From assembly GCA_009103225.1 (NCBI GenBank), contig RHPI01001116.1:160285-224284 (forward strand): a stretch of DNA of 64,000 bases. The letters run 5' to 3'. Positions 41,630 through 53,065 of the stretch are shown in pieces (within the stretch, counting starts at the first letter, position 1; every line of letters begins with the position of its first letter). The position numbers were made by a program, and so were the translations under genes. The notes beneath the pieces are model-generated. The model ran no database searches and had not been told where the DNA came from. It was given only the letters and a program-made list of their open reading frames with translations. The DNA is from Chlorokybus atmophyticus. Lineage: Eukaryota > Streptophyta > Chlorokybophyceae > Chlorokybales > Chlorokybaceae.

Positions 41630-42123
41630 TCTTGCTGCCGTCTGCTCACACTCCAGCACTCAGTCTTAAGCTCTCCGTGCGCAGAAACCAGCTGCTGCTC
41701 AGAGTTATACTCAATTTACACCATCCGCCTCTTTTACATCTTTCCTGACAAGACTGACCCCACCACGGACGAGACCACGACGAACACCCTCTGCCACGGC
41801 GCCGCCAGCGCTGCTGCTGACGGCAGCAATACGACAATGGCAGTGTCTTCAGCGCAACGCATTGCAATGGCGACGCTTGTACGCCGCTGGCTATATAAGC
41901 ATGATTGTGTCTGTTTTGGCGCCAATTCTGCTGCGGTTTGTCCATTCAAAGCAGCGCAGGCGGCGGTGGCGCCAACGACAAGGAAGAGCAGCAGCAGGAG
42001 CAGGAGGAGGTGTTACTGGGTTAGCTCGGTGAATTTCCAGCCTTTCCCTCTCCAGCTGCTGCTTTTTGGTCTGCTTTGGTCTCCTGCCACACGCACATCG
42101 TTGGGCACATCCACACGCACGCT
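41630..42123. promoter_or_regulatory. Bidirectional promoter, DUF309 / DNAJC9-like
   Basis: Only 494 bp separate the two divergent start codons. A TATA-type box TATATAAG at 41892-41899 is oriented towards the DNAJC9-like gene, about 225 bp before its ATG. Confidence 0.6.
41892..41899 (+). promoter_or_regulatory. TATA box candidate for the DNAJC9-like gene
   Basis: TATATAAG lies in GC-rich surroundings within the shared promoter region. The distance to the ATG implies a leader of about 190 nt. Confidence 0.45.
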
Positions 42124-44013
42124 ATGGCCAAGAAGAAGGCGGAGAAGAGGCAGAAGAAGGAGGAGCAGCGCAGGGTAGAAGAGGACGACGACGGCGACGT
42201 AATGGAGGAGGAGGCCGCCGAGGAGGAGGCCGCCGCTCCGCAAGATGGGGCTGACCGGAGGAACCTCTACGAGGTGAGTGATAGCCTGGTGGTTAGTCAG
42301 TTGATGGGCGGCATTGAGCTTGGGGATAGTCCCACAGCTGCTTGCTTGCGCAACTGCAATTACACGAGCCTCTATTGTGTATGTTTGTAGGTTGAGTCAA
42401 GTGTATTTCGTGTGTCATCTGCCCTGACTTGACAGCTTTGTTTGCTTCTTTGCTTGCTTATCTAACGTGTGTACGAATGTGATGGTCGGCGACCTGTTTG
42501 TGTATTGTCAAAACTAATGCTCTCTACTGTAACGCGTTGTTACGATGTGTTGTGGTGCTGCCCACCACATGCAGTCTCGCCAGACTGCTAGCCAACCTCA
42601 GCCACACGCTGGCAATGGTTGAGTTTGAGAGTAGCAGGCTTACATGCACGTCCTTCATGCACAAAAATGACCAGCGCAAGTGCAGGTGCTCGGTGTATCG
42701 CGCGAAGCTACTGCTGCCGAAATCAAGAAAGCGTACCACCGGCTCGCATTGCAGCTACATCCCGACAAAAACCCCAACGATGAGGTACAATATTTTACCC
42801 AACCATACATCCACCTTGCACGAGTGGCGCCAAGATCAATGCACTGACACTGAATGCAACGTTTGCTGTGTGTAGTCTGCGCACAGCAAGTTTCAGACGC
42901 TGCAGCGAGTGTATGCGGTTTTGAGTGACGAGGAGAAGCGGAGAGTCTACAACGAGACGGGCAGTCTGGAGGACTCGGAGGAGCTATCCGGCGAGCAGTT
43001 TGACAGCTTGTACAACTTCTACAGGACGATGTACAGGAAGGTACACGTGGTGTTGCCGCTTGAGCGTGTGACCTGGTGGCTGAAACTGGTGAATTGGATG
43101 GCAGGTTACAGAAGCTGACATCGAACGCTACGAGGTGAGCTGCAGCTATCTGCATGTATAACTGTGCATTCCTTACTCCACATACATTGTGCTTGCCTAT
43201 GTATGTGTATACTACATCAGAAGACTAACATGAATATTGGCGTGTCGGTTCGTCGTCTGATTGAACCGAGACTGTAGACTGATTTTGACGTGCCATAGGA
43301 CTCGTATCGCGGCAGTGCTGAGGAAACGCGCGATCTCACAGAGCTTTACCAGCGCTTCAAGGGCAACATGAAGCTGGTGTTTGCATGGCTGTGCTGCTCA
43401 CGGGAAGATGACTCTCACCGCTTCATGCACGCGCTTGACACTGCCATTGCCGCAGGTAAGGATCCAAACATTACACCTTCATTGACACGTGTGCAAACAG
43501 CACTTGAGTGATGTTCTCAGGGGAGTTGAAGGCTTCAAAGGCGTACAAAGCATGGGCGAAGCAAGTGGCAGCGAAGCCTCCTCCAATGGCGGATGTCACA
43601 GCGGTGCCCCCGCGGAAGAAAGGAAAGAGCAACAAGAAGCAAGCTTCAGATGAGAAGAGCCTCATTGCCAAAATACGCTCGAACCAGAACCAGCGCACCA
43701 ACGACTTGGTGGCAGCATTAGAGGTAATGAACAATTGTGTGAGTGCGCGTGTGTGTGCGTGTGCATGTGCATGCCTGTGTGCCGTAAGCTTGAATGCACA
43801 GCATGTTGGTGTTCATGTTCACTGTATTATGTACAGGCCAAGTATGCGTCCAAGTCCAAAACAAAGGTGCTCGACCACAAGGGCGGCGGCGCTAAGCGCA
43901 AGTTGGGAGGACTCGACGATCCTGAGCCCACCGAAGAGGAGTTTCAGGCGGCTCGGGAGCGCATGGAGCAAAGAACCAAGTCCTCTGCCAAACCAGCCAA
44001 GAGGAAGCGGTAG
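42124..44013 (+). CDS. DNAJC9: DNAJC9-type J-domain protein (histone co-chaperone family)
   Basis: Seven exons encode a J-domain protein. Exon 1 gives a Lys/Glu-rich N-terminus ([17 protein letters not shown]...) and ends with the J-domain start NLYE. Exon 2 (from about 42687) reads [25 protein letters not shown] with the HPD motif that stimulates Hsp70. Exon 3 has [20 protein letters not shown] and YNETG. Then follow [30 protein letters not shown] and [14 protein letters not shown], and a basic tail ([20 protein letters not shown] then stop). The order J-domain, then ...YRGSxEE.DL...Y...KGNM, then a basic C-terminus is that of DNAJC9, which in animals hands histones H3-H4 to Hsp70. A nuclear role is inferred from the basic tail. 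Confidence 0.88.
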
Positions 44014-44952
44014 ATGTAAGAGTGGCATTGTTTCCGTGATGACGGCTGTATCAATGTCATGTTGTTAGATGATTGTCCTGCACGTGTGTTTTTTGGAGGT
44101 TGTATGCTGTTTGCTTCACAGGCGCTGCACTTTTTGTGATGCGAGGCAGTATGAGTAGGACTTGCATAATGATTGTGCACACAGGTCCACGTTGGCAAGT
44201 GGAAGTCACAGAAGCCACCTACAGTCTAGAAGCTTCTATACTACGTTCCTCAAAGGAACCCAGTTCTGTGTGCGTCTGCCACCAGCAACTGCACGCCAGC
44301 ATCATATTGCTGCACTCCACACAGTAATACCCGTAGCACACGTGTGCTACGGGTATGCCGGATGGTTGTTCCGACAAGCAGTTACACACAACAAGTCGTA
44401 TGGAATGGCTCAGCTGACAAACACAGCACCGCGCACATCCTGTACACCACTTTTTGGGTGGACACAAGTGGCAAGCTACTCAGGGAAGCCTGTTGTGCCC
44501 GATTCTTCACAATCAATGAACACTTAACCTAGCCAAGGACTCTTGGGCGTGTCTGCTGCGCCGTACAATGAAAACCTCAATGCTGTTCTATTCGCATGAC
44601 CTCTCACCAGAACCTACAGAACCGCTGCCAGAACATCACAACGCCATAAAAGTTATGACCACAGCCAGCAGCAAGGCTGGCGCAATGATGCAACCGCAGC
44701 TGATAGGCAAAGCTTGTAGTGCGGAGTTGTTGCTGGCCTCGCCATCGTTAACCGTGCTCGTATGTCTGCACTTGCGCAATGCCAAGTGGTAAGCCTCCTC
44801 TGTAGTTATCAACACATGCCCACAAAAGCTTCCCCTAGCTACACGCGTTGACTCGACCATTCACATTATTGGCTTCTCAAGCTCTGAGTCTCAACGCTAT
44901 TACTAGTGTACCAAAACTTTCGTTCTACTCTCTACTTGAGTGTGTCACATAA
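44014..44952. other. Intergenic region with a perfect palindrome
   Basis: The 3' ends of two convergent genes flank these 940 bp. The 30-bp palindrome at 44327-44356 lies near the middle. No exon signature was found on either strand. Confidence 0.5.
44327..44356. repeat. Perfect 30-bp palindrome centred on CACGTG
   Basis: The half-site ATACCCGTAGCACAC is followed by its exact reverse complement with no spacer. The centre CACGTG is the G-box/E-box core bound by bHLH and bZIP dimers, but its position between two 3' ends does not suggest a promoter. Confidence 0.92.
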
Positions 44953-46626
44953 TCAACAGCTTTTCGTGGCCGCGCACACCGGCACACACCTGAAGCCTTT
45001 GACATTCAGCACGTAGTTGATGCCCGCCAGCAGGTGTTGCCTGAAGTACACCTCGCTGTACGCCGTGGCGGCATGCCCCATTGCTGCAACAACCAAAGGG
45101 TTGTCAGGTGATCAGTCAATAGAAGGAGGTTGGGTGTAAAAGTATCATTGTTTTACTCATGCTCTCACCTGTGTACCATGCGCGGCCTCCATCAAAGTCA
45201 TGGCACCAGATGATAGGGTGGTCCGCGCCCATGCTGCCACCAGAGTAAGTCCTTTCGTCCAATGTCGCCAACACTAACACCTAACATTGTTCGAGGTTGG
45301 TACTTTCTATTATGCTCATCACCGCGCATGCGCGTATGCACACTCATGCGCACGCGCATGCACGCGCACACACGCCGATACGGGTGTGTGCAGAGCACAC
45401 TTGCACGTGTGCGCACACAGCGCAGGTGTGCAATGTGCTTGTCCCACAATGCAACATGCGAGAGGCTCGTTGTGTCCCAATAAACCCACCTTGCCCCTAG
45501 GGTTGGAGCGGAAGTTGTACCACTCATCGGTTCGGTTCCACACAGCGGGCAGGCGCGTGCCCACGAGCCTGCGGCCCCGCGACCACGGCGTCACGCGCAC
45601 CGACGCAGGGTACTCCCCCGGTACGTGGTAATCAAAGTACGCTCCAACCTAAAAGCCAACACGAAGAGGAAAGAGGGAACAACATCATAACACAACCATC
45701 CTCGTAACATTTACCATCAAGCGGTATGCTTCTCTCTTCAAGTGTGTGAAGAACTCGTTTTCAATCAAGTTTGTACTCACCAGGCGCCCGTACCAGGGCC
45801 AATCGTACTCGGTGTCCGAAGCAGAGTGGATGCCCATCCAGCCGCCGCCGTTCCTAATAAAGCGCTGCAGCACACAAGAGTTGCTTCTACTACCAATCTC
45901 TCAATGCGTTCGTATACATGACCGGTGTGCGCGCGCGTGCATGTGTCAAACCAAGCGTCTCTCGTTGCATGTGAATGGCTTTGCCCCTGTGTGTGCGTAT
46001 GCTTGCGCATACATGTCAGACCAGGCTCCCCAAACTGTTCTTACAGATGGCTTTGGTATGCGCATGTGCGTGTGTGCATGCGAGTATGTTGTGTCCAGTC
46101 CTCGAAGTTTTTATATACCTGCAGGGCGCCCTGCTGCGTCGTGTTCAGGACGTCCCCTGTGGTCATGCAAAACACCACCGCCTTGTACTTGGCCAGCGAG
46201 GCATCCGTAATGTAAGCATCCTGGTTGTCACTCGGAGCATCGACCTAATAGCAGAGTGTTAACTCCTGTATCTGTCAACATGTGTTCATGTCATGTAGTT
46301 GTATGCTTGATACAGGTTGCAAGAAAACTCCCCTCACCAAGAAGCCATGTTCTTTTCCGAGTGCTACGAGTGCCGCGTGCGCTGCTGGGATGGACTTGTG
46401 CTGGTAGCCTGCGGTCTTTGAAAACACCAGGAGCCTGGGGCTGCATGCAGGGAGATCTAAAATGAAACAACAAACCACCACCAACAACAACAACCTGCTC
46501 TGCATGCATGACACTACTACTGCAACATGCACATCTCTTTCGTCATACGCACCTGGCAGCGTGGCTGAGGCCCGCAAGGCCGAGCAGCAGCAGCACTACC
46601 ACCGCCGCCGCAGTGCGGAGGCTCAT
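44953..46626 (-). CDS. Secreted ThuA-like (trehalose-utilization fold) protein
   Basis: Five or six exons start at ATG 46626 with a signal peptide ([24 protein letters not shown]). The ThuA fold follows: [30 protein letters not shown], a next exon around 46250-46110 with [20 protein letters not shown], then [20 protein letters not shown] and [63 protein letters not shown] and [14 protein letters not shown]. ThuA is a class-I glutamine amidotransferase-like fold. Bacterial homologues are linked to sugar metabolism and often lack the catalytic Cys; the substrate is unknown. The [13 protein letters not shown] and GR.WYT..GH blocks are the family hallmarks. The ending ...CAATKSC then stop at 44953 assumes no further splicing. 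The leader suggests export or the secretory pathway. Confidence 0.82.
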
Positions 46627-47917
46627 CCTGCTAGCTGTCTTTTACAAGAGGCTTTCACTACCTATACACTTCCCATTGGTATCAAATAAGCTAAGCTAAG
46701 ACGACGAGCGAAGAAGATGAAGAAAACAAAGGCGACGTGCGCAAGGAGATGAATGAACACAAAAGGAGTTGTAAATCTATGACGATGACTTTGCACATCG
46801 TCTTAAGCAGCATGCATGCACAGGTTTTAGGTTACGCCATTGTGTGGCACACACACAAACTCGCCCCGTCTTTCCGCATTCCGACACAACAACAGGGGGG
46901 ACACGACCCCGGCTGCACCTACCTACCGCTCTCTGCCTCACCACGCACCTGTCCGCGTGTCCCCACACCGCCTCTGCCTCCGCCTCCGCCTCTGCCGTGA
47001 AGGAGGCGGAGGACAAGCTTGTTGACCACTGCGCCGAGCATAACCAACGTACCCGCCGGTGGTCACATTGCATGCTGACTTACTTGCACGGGGCAAGCGT
47101 GGGCTGGCGTGAACTTCTGAGTTATGATGACCGAGTGTTCGCCTGCCTCACGCACAGCCTCCCAATCAATATGAAGGAGTCCCATACCTGCCATTCATGT
47201 TGCGTGATGATGTGCCGCGCAACTTAACCTTATCCGCAGGCATGCATTGAACGTTGCGAGCCCATTTTGTACATACTTGATATCGTGGACACCTCATCAA
47301 TTCTTCTATTTGCAGAGTACACGGTGCATCATGTTGCACAAAATGGCATCAACTGGTTGGGTAATATGAAAATGTACATTTATTCCATGATTGATGTAAA
47401 CCAAGTATGCATGTGCATAAACACCCTTAGCAACCAATCGGTCCGGTTGAATGCGTCATTTTGCGGATTGTCATGTGCATAACTATTATGCAAGAGGTGC
47501 AGGCTGCTGTGTCAACCGCTGCGAGTCTTGCCACTGCTTGTCAGTATGAATCTTGCGCCTGCCCCAACTAGCACTTGGTTGCATAGACACCTAGTTTAGC
47601 CCTCGGATAGGTTGACATGGTTTGTGCTGATGCCTGGCTTGTGGCGTGCGAGTGTGAGCTGCCGTGTTGCACAACGTGGCTGGCATGTATGACCATGTTA
47701 TTGGGTATATGCACAGCATGCATTTGGCTAAAGCAACAGTAACGGACCACCGAACACCCGGTACTATTGCTTCAGAGTCATCTCCATTAAGCCACATCAC
47801 ATCCCCTTATATTTACATATTACCCTCTACGGTATATCTACCAGACGAATATATATCACCTGTTCTATGTGCCACATGTGCATATCTACCATGGTTTGAA
47901 GCAAAAGGCTTGGGGTC
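46627..47917. other. Intergenic region
   Basis: Upstream region of the ThuA-like gene and downstream region of the phosphatase gene. The frame at 46737-47227 has biased composition but no family signature. Minus-strand TGTAA at 47813-47817 could end the phosphatase transcript. Confidence 0.5.
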
Positions 47918-49571
47918 CTACAACACCAAGCGCTCCAGAAGTGCGTGCCTAACGTCCTCCGCATGCACCAAGGTGCAGAGGAAGGGAATCAGCTCCAACA
48001 GCGCACGGTCGGACGAGTCATCATAGAAGGAACGAATGGGAATGGCGTTGGCCGGTTGCAGTGCGTAGGCGGTTGGTGAGTTGTCGATGATGATGGTCTG
48101 AGGGGGCAGCAGAGTCAGTTGCAGACCACCTTCAGCGCTGGCAAAGCCAACAGATACAAGCCACTTGCTCATCAGCGATCGAGAAAGAATCAAGTTGCAT
48201 GCTTGCGTATAGGTAAGTAACATTAACCACTGCCACTGCATTGTGTGACACGTTCACAATGAAATGCAGAAAGACCTAGTTGCTGCTGTAACAGCAATTC
48301 AGCTGCAGTGGAAACTGACCTGGCTCAGATCTCTGCCCAGAGAGCTGAGATCTTTGTAGTACTTGCCATTGCGCAGCGTGCATGCCTCGCGAAACAAGCG
48401 CTGGCTGATGGCGTTGTGCTTGCTGTCCATCCAGTCCAGCAGCGGGTTGGCGTACTCGCTGAGAGATGCCGTGAACACCACAACTTCAAAGCAATCCGCA
48501 ACAGCCTTCACGAACTCGTCCAGCCATGGCCGCTTGCGCACGTACCTGTCCAAGCAGGCACAATTCAGATGCCTTGTCACAATGACTTAGATGACATTCA
48601 AGTAGATCTGAGCTGGAATGCACATGCAAGGTGATCACCACTGATGCTGGTTGCCGCTTTGCCTGGCTTACAGCTTCCTGTGGCGTTCAACAGTTGACAC
48701 GATGAAGCAGTATGTAGCATGTGATGTGCACTTACACATCAAAGGTGCCGTGGCGGCTCTTGATGTTGCATGTGAAATCCGGATCCATCACCGGGTGAAA
48801 GAAAGAATGCACGAGGGTTTCGTCCAGGTCCAAGACAAGCGTCTTCTTGCCTCGATCACAGTCCCGTTGCTTGGCCAACCGAGGCGGCTTGTCTGCTGGT
48901 ACTACCTGCTATTTGGCCAACAAGCGGTTGTTGAGCCCATACAATCCAGTCATATTGTGCTTAAGCAAAGGAGAAAGAAGAGATTATTGAATCCTTACTG
49001 GCGAGAGCAGTGTGGCAGCGTTGCTGTAGCTGGGAGAGGCTTGATGAACCACCAGCTGTTGAGGAGAGAGCACACATTGCACTCTGACTGCGCAGCACGA
49101 GACACTAAGTCAATAAACATCCATTTTGCAATGACACCGCCAGGTCACAGTCAGCGATCAGTGTTGTCTACCGCATGGCATGCTTCTGTGAAGCATGCAA
49201 CACAAAACTGCAACGCTGTGCTCTTGCGACATGGAAGACCGTTTCAACTGCTGCTGACTGCGACAGCGGGGGGAACCGTACGAAGTGAAGCGACAGGCAT
49301 GAGCCCTCGCCTTGTATGTTACATTTTTCCAAAGCTCCACCAAATACAACTTGCAAGCAAGCAACGCCTGGCTTGGCATTGCCAAAAGGGCAGCAGGAGC
49401 AAGGTACCTGAGCACCGTTGGCGACTCCATGTTGGCGAGATCTTGGCCGAGCAAGCCCACGCCAAAGGAGCTCGCGACGAACAACTCACTCGCGCTGATC
49501 CGCAAGGCTTGCACGACGGCCACTCCAACGCCATCCCCGCGGCCGGGCGGACGGCCGCCGCCGCCGCCGCC
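47918..49571 (-). CDS. FCP1/SCP-type (HAD) protein phosphatase
   Basis: This is a NIF/CTD small-phosphatase-like gene on the minus strand. The catalytic motif DLDETLVH, in KKTLVLDLDETLVHSFFHP, lies near 48830. It is followed by YVRKRPWLDEFVKAVADCFE, VVVFTASLSEYANPLLDWMD, the exon end YYKDLSSLGRDL, then TIIIDNSPTAYALQPANAIP and SFYDDSSDRALLELIPFL. It ends ...ALLERLVL then stop at 47918. All HAD motifs (DxDxT, T/S in FTAS, K/R in VRKRP, DNSP) are present, so phosphoserine/threonine phosphatase activity is expected; RNA polymerase II CTD is the usual substrate of the family. The N-terminal exon (about 49571-49430, starting MAAAAAAVRPAAGMALEWPS) and a short second exon near 49060 are less certain. 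A plastid or other presequence is possible. Confidence 0.82.
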
Positions 49572-50303
49572 ATGGCACAACACTGCGACAATGTGGCTGA
49601 CGTCGGCAAAAAGGCCAAAAGTGTGTGTCAGGTTAGTGTTGGCTGGGTTATATGTGTAGACGGTAGGTTCAAAGCCGCGTCGGGAGTAACGAGTTGGGAG
49701 CTAACGATTCGTCAATGATGCATGTGTTGTTATTTACATACCCTTGGAAGGGTATCAACCAGCCATGCACGACAAGTTACCAGGTACGATGCAGTCTCCA
49801 TCATGCAGCACTGATCGACGTGACGTTTGCGTTGTAACGTTGTAAGATTCTGCTCGTGAGATAACGTAACCTACGCAACGGTTTTTGGCTTCGCGCCAAG
49901 AGGTGTCGGTCAGCGGGGAAATCAACCATCGCGACAAACGATGATGCAGGCCCGTGCTGCATGGTCCTGCATTATTGGTGCATTGCATGCCAGCTGGGCG
50001 TCGCATGATGCAACTTGCATCATTCAACGCCAGGCATCATGGGTCATCCAATTTGCTTAGCATTGTGCTTGTTAAAAAGGTAGGCCACGTTGAGCAGTAG
50101 CTGTATGCTAGGTTAATCATTACGTTATGTGTGTCAAGCATACTTCAAGCTGTATGCTAGGTTGTATGATTATCAAAGTAAGGTAGAGTGCGTCGAGGTG
50201 GCGTGTTCCATTGTAACACATAGATGGCGAGGCTGCACAAATGTTCTTGAGCCTATAGGTTCAGAGTGCTATCCTACCATATTTACTCCATCGTAGCCCG
50301 CCC

Positions 50304-50491
50304 TCCCCCCCCCCCCCCCCCCCCNNNNNNNNNNNNNNNNNNNNNNNNNNNNNNNNNNNNNNNNNNNNNNNNNNNNNNNNNNNNNNNNNNNNNNNNNNNN
50401 NNNNNNNNNNNNNNNNNNNNNNNNNNNNNNNNNNNNNNNNNNNNNNNNNNNNNNNNNNNNNNNNNNNNNNNNNNNNNNNNNNNNNNNNNNN
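50304..50491. other. Poly(C) run and assembly gap of 167 N
   Basis: A C run leads directly into 167 undetermined bases (50325-50491). The gap size may be arbitrary. Confidence 0.95.
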
Positions 50492-51167
50492 CTCCTATCA
50501 ATTGAAGCAATGTTTTAAACTTATTTCCACTCAATATAAAAGGGGGGGGGGGGGGGCTGTGTACAAAGTGGGAGACTGTACCAGTGAATACGGTAGCGGT
50601 TAAGGCGCGAGTATTATATCCGTAATGACATTAACTATTTTGCATGTCAATCCTATGTATAACAGCAAATACACCTTGTTCGAATAATTGATTTAACAAG
50701 TTGTATGCAATGTATCTGATATATTTCGCCTGCACAACTTGCAGATTCATTATGCAAATATCATTCATGCAAATCAATAAAAAGTGTGATAATGTCAGCA
50801 AACGACAGCAAATGCAACTTGATGAATCAATCACATGGAATATTTTTGCGGACTAGCCCTAGTCCGCACATATGGACCATGGTCAAATTGCCCGGGCGGC
50901 CTGGGTCCGGATCAGGGTTGCCCGTCTTGGGGTGCGCGCGGGGACTAGGGCTGGTCCAAACAATACCCAATCGTCCTACGGTCCCCCGAAAACCAGGCCA
51001 GCTCTGGTTGCTTCTATCATGGCGAGCGGAATGGGACCAATGCTGGTCTGCCATGCGTGTTGCTGCATGGATCAAGGATGAGATGTCCGCTTTTGGCACA
51101 ACTTTACTGAGAAGAAGATTATCAATATTGATCCCGAGAAGCACAACCATCCCTGGATTGCACCGTA

Positions 51168-51183
51168 GGACCATGCATGGTCC
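51168..51183. repeat. Palindrome in a GGACCA/TGGTCC-rich stretch
   Basis: GGACCATGCATGGTCC is perfectly palindromic. Similar words recur many times between about 50870 and 51350 in both orientations, suggesting a decayed repeat of unknown type. Confidence 0.6.
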
Positions 51184-52518
51184 GTTTTTGATGTGAACGT
51201 CAGCCCAAACATTCTGCACAAATGATCCCAACCAGTGGGACCAACCATAGCTTTGCCGCTGGGACCATGCCTGGTCCACACCCAGCAATTGTTGCATACC
51301 AGCCAAAACTCATTGTATTGGTCCACGCTTGCACCCAGAGACCAGCAATGGTGCACGACACCCATTGGCATCCTGCATCAATGCTAGTCTGCGACCCATG
51401 CACCAGCTATTCACAAAAACAAGTTATATTGTATGGTGCGTGTCTAGCAATCAGCGCGACCAGCAAAATGTTAAGTAGCTATGTTAACTACAGCAGCGTT
51501 TTCGTAACTACTACTCTCCCGCGCTCATGGATCGTCTATAATGAGATTGAGACGCACGCTGATCACACCACGTGGTATAGGTAGGCACACCTTCCTTCTG
51601 TTTGCACAGTTGCAGTTGTAGAGGGCCTATGAGATGAACAAGTGTGCACGCCACGTGCGCCGACATCTATTGTTGTCGTATACACTGCGCGTACTCTTTA
51701 TATGAGCCATACAGGAAATTGTAGACACATCGTACATTCCTTAACGGTAGCAACTTTGCACAAATCTTTGATACTCCATTTACATAAGCGCCTATTTTCA
51801 GAACCAGCAGTTTGGTTTAGTAAATGGCGCGCGGTAAAGTAAACTCCATTTTTATAGTAACAATAATGTAAAGTACCTCGCGTTTTAGAAGTAGAGTGCA
51901 CTAATGTTAAGTTTAGAATATTCTTACAGCGGTCGCTGCAGAATAATTTAAAAAGAGTAAGCTGTAGTAAAAGCATTGGCTAGATGCGCATTAGTAAGTG
52001 GGCGGCTGAAATACCTATCGGTTTTGCAATGATGTCTTGCTTTGCTCCCATCGCCCCATGATGCGGACCTCTTGGTCATAGGCGTTTCACATTCATCCGG
52101 CATGCCTGCATTTATATGAGGTAGTAAGTGCATACAATTACATATACAGAGCAACTGCTCATACTTGGCACTGCTAGCTTACAGCTTACTAGCCTACGAG
52201 CATACCTTCTATAGTCTACAATGTGACACTGTGCATTGGTAACAGATATCATGCCTACGGGCGCTCTTTTTCGTAGTCTATAAGCTCAAAACATACATGG
52301 CCGTTTCCTCGTGTTCATCCAGCTCAGCTGACCACCCTGCGTTGGGTCTTCGCCCAGCCACTTTTTCTTGATTGTAAATTGCACAACTGCTTGCATAATA
52401 CGCTTTATTGGAATGCTGTCCATTTGGGCCTAGTCGCGGAAGGGAAGAGGTGCCACGCTCTCCATTAGCGCCACCTTCCTCTTCCGCCGAACTTCCCATT
52501 GCCGGCCAACCTGCGCCC

Positions 52519-52523
52519 TAGTA
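52519..52523. repeat. Left target-site duplication TAGTA
   Basis: TAGTA precedes the left LTR and recurs at 55520-55524 right after the right LTR. Five bp is the usual Ty3 duplication length. Confidence 0.9.
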
Positions 52524-53050
52524 TGTAACGGGAGCAATAATAATAGGGGTATTATTGCTACCTGAATAACACATTTTGTATGAATAAGTATTTAAATATG
52601 CTTATTTATACCTCTTTTCTACGGTTCCTCGCTTATTAAAGGCTATGATGCTTTATCATAGCTTAAATAAGTCCCAATGGGTGTAGAACCGCTTATTCAA
52701 GCCTATTTAGTGTCACATTTGATATAATGTGATCACTATCTCGTTAGGTACCTTACGATAGGTATCTTTGGATAGGTACCTTATCGATAGGTACCTTATC
52801 TGAGCTGTGATTGGCTCACGCTAGATTTCCTAACCTACCCTATCTGTAGGGTCGATGTCTAGTTGTGAGTTAATTATCGAGAGTTATATAGTTGATATAC
52901 TCTTGATATAAAAGGTCACATCAATCTGATGTGGGGACTTTCAGTTCTCTGCTCAGTGGCGGCCACGCCGTCGAAAGGCTTGTCATAGGCGGTGTGGGTG
53001 TTGGGGTAGAGGATTGAAGGGGCATCACCGGCGACGGTGGTGCTGTTACA
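52524..53050 (+). repeat. Left LTR (527 bp)
   Basis: It begins TGTAACGGGAGCAAT and ends GTGCTGTTACA. Near its start is an inverted repeat GCAATAATA / TATTATTGC, and it contains repeated GATAGGTACCTTATC-type palindromic words. Confidence 0.95.
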
Positions 53051-53065
53051 TTGGTATCGGAGCAG
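53051..53065 (+). promoter_or_regulatory. Primer-binding site / deletion junction
   Basis: TTGGTATCGGAGCAG directly follows the LTR. It matches the initiator-Met-tRNA complement except for one A-to-G change, and the same bases are the RNase H codons for GIGAV. Confidence 0.8.

Larger units (their letters stand above)
49572..52429. other. Gene-free region with assembly gap
   Basis: About 2.9 kb with no supported gene. It includes a poly(C) run into an N gap (50304-50491), a G run at 50545-50556, and a stretch at about 50870-51420 rich in GGACCA/TGGTCC words, with a perfect palindrome at 51168-51183. 51600-52300 is AT-rich. Confidence 0.5.

Noticed and set aside
50266-50534. Open frames across the N gap
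   Set aside because: They consist of undetermined bases.
50827-51306. 159-codon minus-strand frame
   Set aside because: It lies in the GGACCA/TGGTCC-rich repeat stretch and has no family signature; overlapping frames exist on the plus strand.
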